A stretch of 51,305 nucleotides of DNA from an uncultured Alkalilimnicola sp. (GTDB lineage Bacteria > Pseudomonadota > Gammaproteobacteria > Nitrococcales > AK92). Every line of letters starts with the position of its first letter. The stretch's first letter is position 1. The stretch spans positions 1-51,305 of the forward strand of contig CALGAN010000076.1 of the NCBI GenBank assembly GCA_937951875.1, given 5' to 3'. The notes below the pieces were generated by a model, which was not told the origin of the DNA, did not search any database, and saw only the letters and a program-made list of their open reading frames with translations. Below are positions 49,048-51,305 of this stretch, piece after piece. The position numbers and the translations under genes are program-made.

Positions 49048-49821
49048 CTAAGCGGTGGCGCCGAGCCGCTCGTGCAGCGCCACGTACTCGCGGGTAAGCT
49101 TGTGCGAGGGCGCCAGGTGGATCAGCGGCAGCGCCCGCTGATGCGACTCGCGCACCACGACCGATGACGACAGGTAAGTGTCCAGCACCGGCAGCCCTTC
49201 CGCGATCAGCTCGCTCACCACTTTCTGCGGCAGGCTGGCGCGCGCCTGGTACTGGTTGACCACGATGCCTTCCACTTCCAGCTCCGGATTGTGGTCGTCG
49301 CGGATCTCGCGCACGTTCTGCAGCAGCTCATACAGGGCGCGGCGCGAGAAGTCGTCGCAGTCGAAGGGAATCAGGCAGCGCTCGGCGGCGATCAGCGCCG
49401 AACGCGTGTAGAAATTGAGCGCCGGGGGAGTATCGATATAGATCGTGTCGTATTCGGCCTCGAGCTCGCGCAGGGCGTCGCGCAGCTTGTAGATCTTGTA
49501 GCGCGATTCCAGCTTGCTCTGCAGATGTTCGAGCTCGCGGTGAGCGGGCAGCAGGTGCAGCCCCTCGAAAGGCGTGTCGGCGATGAATTCCCGGGTGTGC
49601 TTCAGATGCAGCCGGAAGCTGAGCATCTGATCGAAAAAACCGGCCACGGTGGCCTCGGGGTCGTCGGGCGTTCGGCCGAGCAGGTACTGGCTGGAATTGG
49701 CTTGCGGATCGAGATCGACCACCAGAGTGCGGGCACCTTGCGCGGCGCTGATCGCCGCCAAATTGCAGGTAATGGTCGATTTTCCGACGCCGCCTTTCTG
49801 GTTGAATACGACTCGTCTCAT
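49048..49821 (-). CDS. ParA family ATPase, orphan
   Basis: The 257 residues have the deviant Walker A KGGVGKST (9-16, signature Lys9 present), Walker A' VDLDPQAN (35-42) and Walker B-like YDTIYIDTPP. The C-terminal half contains a region of basic residues suited to non-specific DNA binding. It belongs to the ParA/MinD superfamily, closest by eye to Soj/ParA. No ParB gene or parS-like repeat cluster lies next to it, and the chromosomal parAB is normally near mnmG/rsmG, so this is probably an orphan ParA that positions another cargo. The ATG at 49821 gives the usual MRRVVFNQKGGVGKST start. A palindrome lies 33-50 nt upstream. Confidence 0.88.
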   Translation of the reverse strand: MRRVVFNQKGGVGKSTITCNLAAISAAQGARTLVVDLDPQANSSQYLLGRTPDDPEATVAGFFDQMLSFRLHLKHTREFIADTPFEGLHLLPAHRELEHLQSKLESRYKIYKLRDALRELEAEYDTIYIDTPPALNFYTRSALIAAERCLIPFDCDDFSRRALYELLQNVREIRDDHNPELEVEGIVVNQYQARASLPQKVVSELIAEGLPVLDTYLSSSVVVRESHQRALPLIHLAPSHKLTREYVALHERLGATA

Positions 49822-49853
49822 AATGTGTCGCCCCGACTTCGTCCGCTCTTGCC

Positions 49854-49871
49854 GCGTGGCGTTCGCCACGC
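49854..49871 (-). promoter_or_regulatory. Palindrome upstream of parA, possible operator
   Basis: GCGTGGC (49854-49860), GTTC, GCCACGC (49865-49871) is a perfect 7-bp inverted repeat. On the minus strand a TACACT (49878-49873) lies directly upstream of it, so the palindrome would fall at or just after a parA transcription start. It could be a repressor site or an mRNA hairpin. Confidence 0.4.
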
Positions 49872-49976
49872 CAGTGTAGTCAAACGCCCAGGGACGGTCG
49901 AGGCACGCCCGGAGCGCCCGACGCAGGAAAACGACCACCGCCTCAAGGCAATTACGAACGCAACACTGGACTCATC

Positions 49977-51026
49977 GTGTATACTTTTCTTCGCGAATTG
50001 TTCTTCCGCACCGACCCCGAGCTCAGTCACGGCGCCGCGCTGACGGCGCTCAAGGTCGTTCACCGCGTCGGCGCCGTGCGCCTGCTGCGGCCGCCGGTGC
50101 CGGCGGTGCCGCGACGGGTGATGGGCATCGACTTCCCCAACCCGGTCGGCCTGGCGGCGGGGCTGGACAAGAACGGCGACTACATCCGCGCCCTGGGCAG
50201 CCTGGGCTTCGGTTTTCTGGAGATCGGCACGGTCACGCCGCGGCCGCAGGACGGCAATCCGCGCCCGCGCCTGTTCCGGCTGCGGCGCGCCCAGGCGATC
50301 ATCAACCGCATGGGCTTCAACAACAAGGGCGTGGATTACCTGGTGGAGCAGGTGCGGCGCGCCCGCTACCCGGGCGTGCTCGGCATCAACATCGGCAAGA
50401 ACTTCGACACGCCAGTCGAGCGCGCCACCGACGACTATTTGATCGGCCTGCGCAAGGTCTACCCCTACGCTAGCTACGTCGTGGTCAACGTGTCCTCGCC
50501 CAACACGCCGGGCCTGCGCAAGCTGCAGTTCGGCGACGCGCTGGACGATCTGCTGCTCACCCTCAAGAGCGAGCAGGGGCTGCTGTCGGTGCAGTACCAG
50601 CGCTACGTGCCGCTGGTGGTGAAGATCGCCCCCGACATGGACGCCGAGGAGATCGAGGCTCTGGCTGACCGTCTGCTGGCCCGCGGCGTGGACGGCGTCA
50701 TCGCCACCAACACCACCATCAGCCGCAACGGCCTCGACCGCCTGCCGCACGCCCACGAAGCCGGCGGCCTGAGCGGCGCGCCCCTGCAGGGCCGCTCCAC
50801 CGCGGTGGTGGCGGCGCTCAGCGAGCACCTGAAGGGGCGGATACCGATCATCGGCGTCGGCGGCATCATGAACGGCGCTGGCGCGCTGCAGAAACTGCGC
50901 GCTGGGGCGAGCCTGGTGCAGCTCTACACCGGCCTGGTCTACCGCGGGCCGGCCCTGGTCAGCGAGGCCGTCGCCGCCATCCGCGAAGACCGGGACCGCG
51001 GCTTGGCCACCGCCGGCAGCCGCTGA
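49977..51026 (+). CDS. pyrD: Dihydroorotate dehydrogenase (quinone), class 2
   Basis: PyrD oxidises dihydroorotate to orotate and passes electrons to the quinone pool at the inner membrane face. The 349 residues start MYTFLRELFFRTDPELSHGAAL with the membrane-binding helices of class 2 enzymes. FMN-site motifs are NPVGLAAGLDKNGD, GTVTPRPQDGNPRPRLFRL and NRMGFNN. NVSSPNTPGLR holds the catalytic Ser174 (E. coli Ser175). IIGVGGIMNG and LVQLYTGLVYRGP bind the phosphate of FMN. The start is GTG with a poor ribosome site. A UUCG-loop terminator follows. Confidence 0.96.
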   Translation: MYTFLRELFFRTDPELSHGAALTALKVVHRVGAVRLLRPPVPAVPRRVMGIDFPNPVGLAAGLDKNGDYIRALGSLGFGFLEIGTVTPRPQDGNPRPRLFRLRRAQAIINRMGFNNKGVDYLVEQVRRARYPGVLGINIGKNFDTPVERATDDYLIGLRKVYPYASYVVVNVSSPNTPGLRKLQFGDALDDLLLTLKSEQGLLSVQYQRYVPLVVKIAPDMDAEEIEALADRLLARGVDGVIATNTTISRNGLDRLPHAHEAGGLSGAPLQGRSTAVVAALSEHLKGRIPIIGVGGIMNGAGALQKLRAGASLVQLYTGLVYRGPALVSEAVAAIREDRDRGLATAGSR

Positions 51027-51031
51027 ACCGG

Positions 51032-51057
51032 AAACCGGCGCTTCGGTGCCGGTTTTT
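51032..51057 (+). terminator. Rho-independent terminator of pyrD
   Basis: AAACCGGC (51032-51039) pairs with GCCGGTTT (51048-51055), extended inward by a G-T and a C-G pair around a TTCG loop (51042-51045), a very stable UUCG tetraloop. Five T residues end the stem. It lies 6 nt after the pyrD stop. Confidence 0.85.
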
Positions 51058-51060
51058 CAC

Positions 51061-51089
51061 TTGTCAAACGCGCGGGCGCTATCCACAAT
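51061..51089 (+). promoter_or_regulatory. Sigma-70 promoter of tRNA-Ser
   Basis: TTGTCA (51061-51066) and CACAAT (51084-51089) are separated by 17 nt. A GC-rich discriminator (GGCGCCGCGC) follows, as in stable-RNA promoters under stringent control. The start site would be near 51096, about 59 nt before the mature tRNA. Confidence 0.7.
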
Positions 51090-51154
51090 GGCGCCGCGCC
51101 CATGCATCGCGCGGACGGCGTCAGAGCGCCGTCCCGGTCGCGCCAGCGACGACC

Positions 51155-51242
51155 GGAGGGGTGGCCGAGCGGTTTAAGGCACTGGTCTTGAAAACCAGCG
51201 ACGGGCAACCGTCCGTGGGTTCGAATCCCACCCCCTCCGCCA
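51155..51242 (+). tRNA. tRNA-Ser (anticodon UGA)
   Basis: An 88-nt class II tRNA: acceptor GGAGGGG (51155-51161) pairs with CCCCTCC before discriminator G and an encoded CCA (51240-51242). The anticodon stem CTGGT/ACCAG encloses loop CTTGAAA with TGA at 51189-51191. A long variable arm (CGACGGGCAACCGTC) is typical of serine tRNAs, and the T loop GGTTCGAATCC is intact. No gene is visible from 51243 to the window end. Confidence 0.97.
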
Positions 51243-51305
51243 TACCGCGCATGGCACGCCAATGACATCCGACGTGCGGCACGAGCACCGACGGCACGTT
51301 GAGCG

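Noticed and set aside
49980..49985. TATACT that looks like a -10 box
   Set aside because: It lies inside the first codons of pyrD, so a start there would miss the GTG; homologues support MYTFLRELFF as the true N-terminus.

Overview
This window is a GC-rich stretch (about two thirds G+C by eye) of a gammaproteobacterial chromosome, made almost entirely of housekeeping genes. The assignment to Gammaproteobacteria rests on gene order: glnD-dapC-dapD, rpsB-tsf-pyrH-frr-uppS-cdsA-dxr-rseP-bamA-skp-lpxD-fabZ-lpxA-lpxB-rnhB-dnaE-accA, tilS-pyrG-kdsA-eno-ftsB-ispD-ispF-truD, surE-pcm-nlpD-rpoS and hom-thrC-recJ. Several details differ from the enteric and pseudomonad pattern: no map gene beside rpsB, a Cys-type KdsA, a short ThrC and an inverted smr gene between truD and surE. 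These suggest a lineage outside Enterobacterales and Pseudomonadales, but I cannot name the genus.

Layout. The left edge (1-73) is the 3' end of a 5S rRNA followed by its terminator, so an rRNA operon ends here. dapD, dapC and glnD run leftwards (260-5128), covering lysine/diaminopimelate synthesis and nitrogen signalling. glnD is divergent from a rightward run of over 26 kb (rpsB to truD, 5374-32200). That run covers translation factors, UMP kinase, undecaprenyl, phospholipid and isoprenoid precursors, envelope proteolysis (RseP), outer-membrane assembly (BamA, Skp), lipid A (LpxD, LpxA, LpxB, with FabZ), RNase HII, Pol III alpha, acetyl-CoA carboxylase alpha, tRNA lysidine synthetase, CTP synthase, KDO8P synthase, enolase, FtsB, IspD/IspF and TruD. 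Many genes overlap by 1-13 nt or start at GTG or TTG, which implies translational coupling.

After truD comes the leftward smr gene, then the stress-sigma cluster surE-pcm-nlpD-rpoS (32893-36331). A leftward Mth938-domain gene follows, then the rightward hom-thrC-RPFE type-recJ cluster (37077-42296). Two leftward peptidase genes, prc and pepN (42336-47126), come next. The most accessory part is 47127-49821: an alpha/beta hydrolase, a DUF6231-type protein and a ParA ATPase without ParB. pyrD and a tRNA-Ser(UGA) gene with its own promoter close the window.

Points worth a second look: an apparent 1-nt frameshift in a G5 run that cuts off the DnaE C-terminus; loss in LpxA of the histidine equivalent to E. 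coli His160, with a bulky residue at the acyl-chain ruler; a metal-dependent type KdsA; absence of map; the inverted smr; and the orphan ParA with a palindrome upstream. I found no CRISPR array, insertion sequence, prophage or recognisable defence system, and nothing that clearly amounts to an undescribed multi-gene system.
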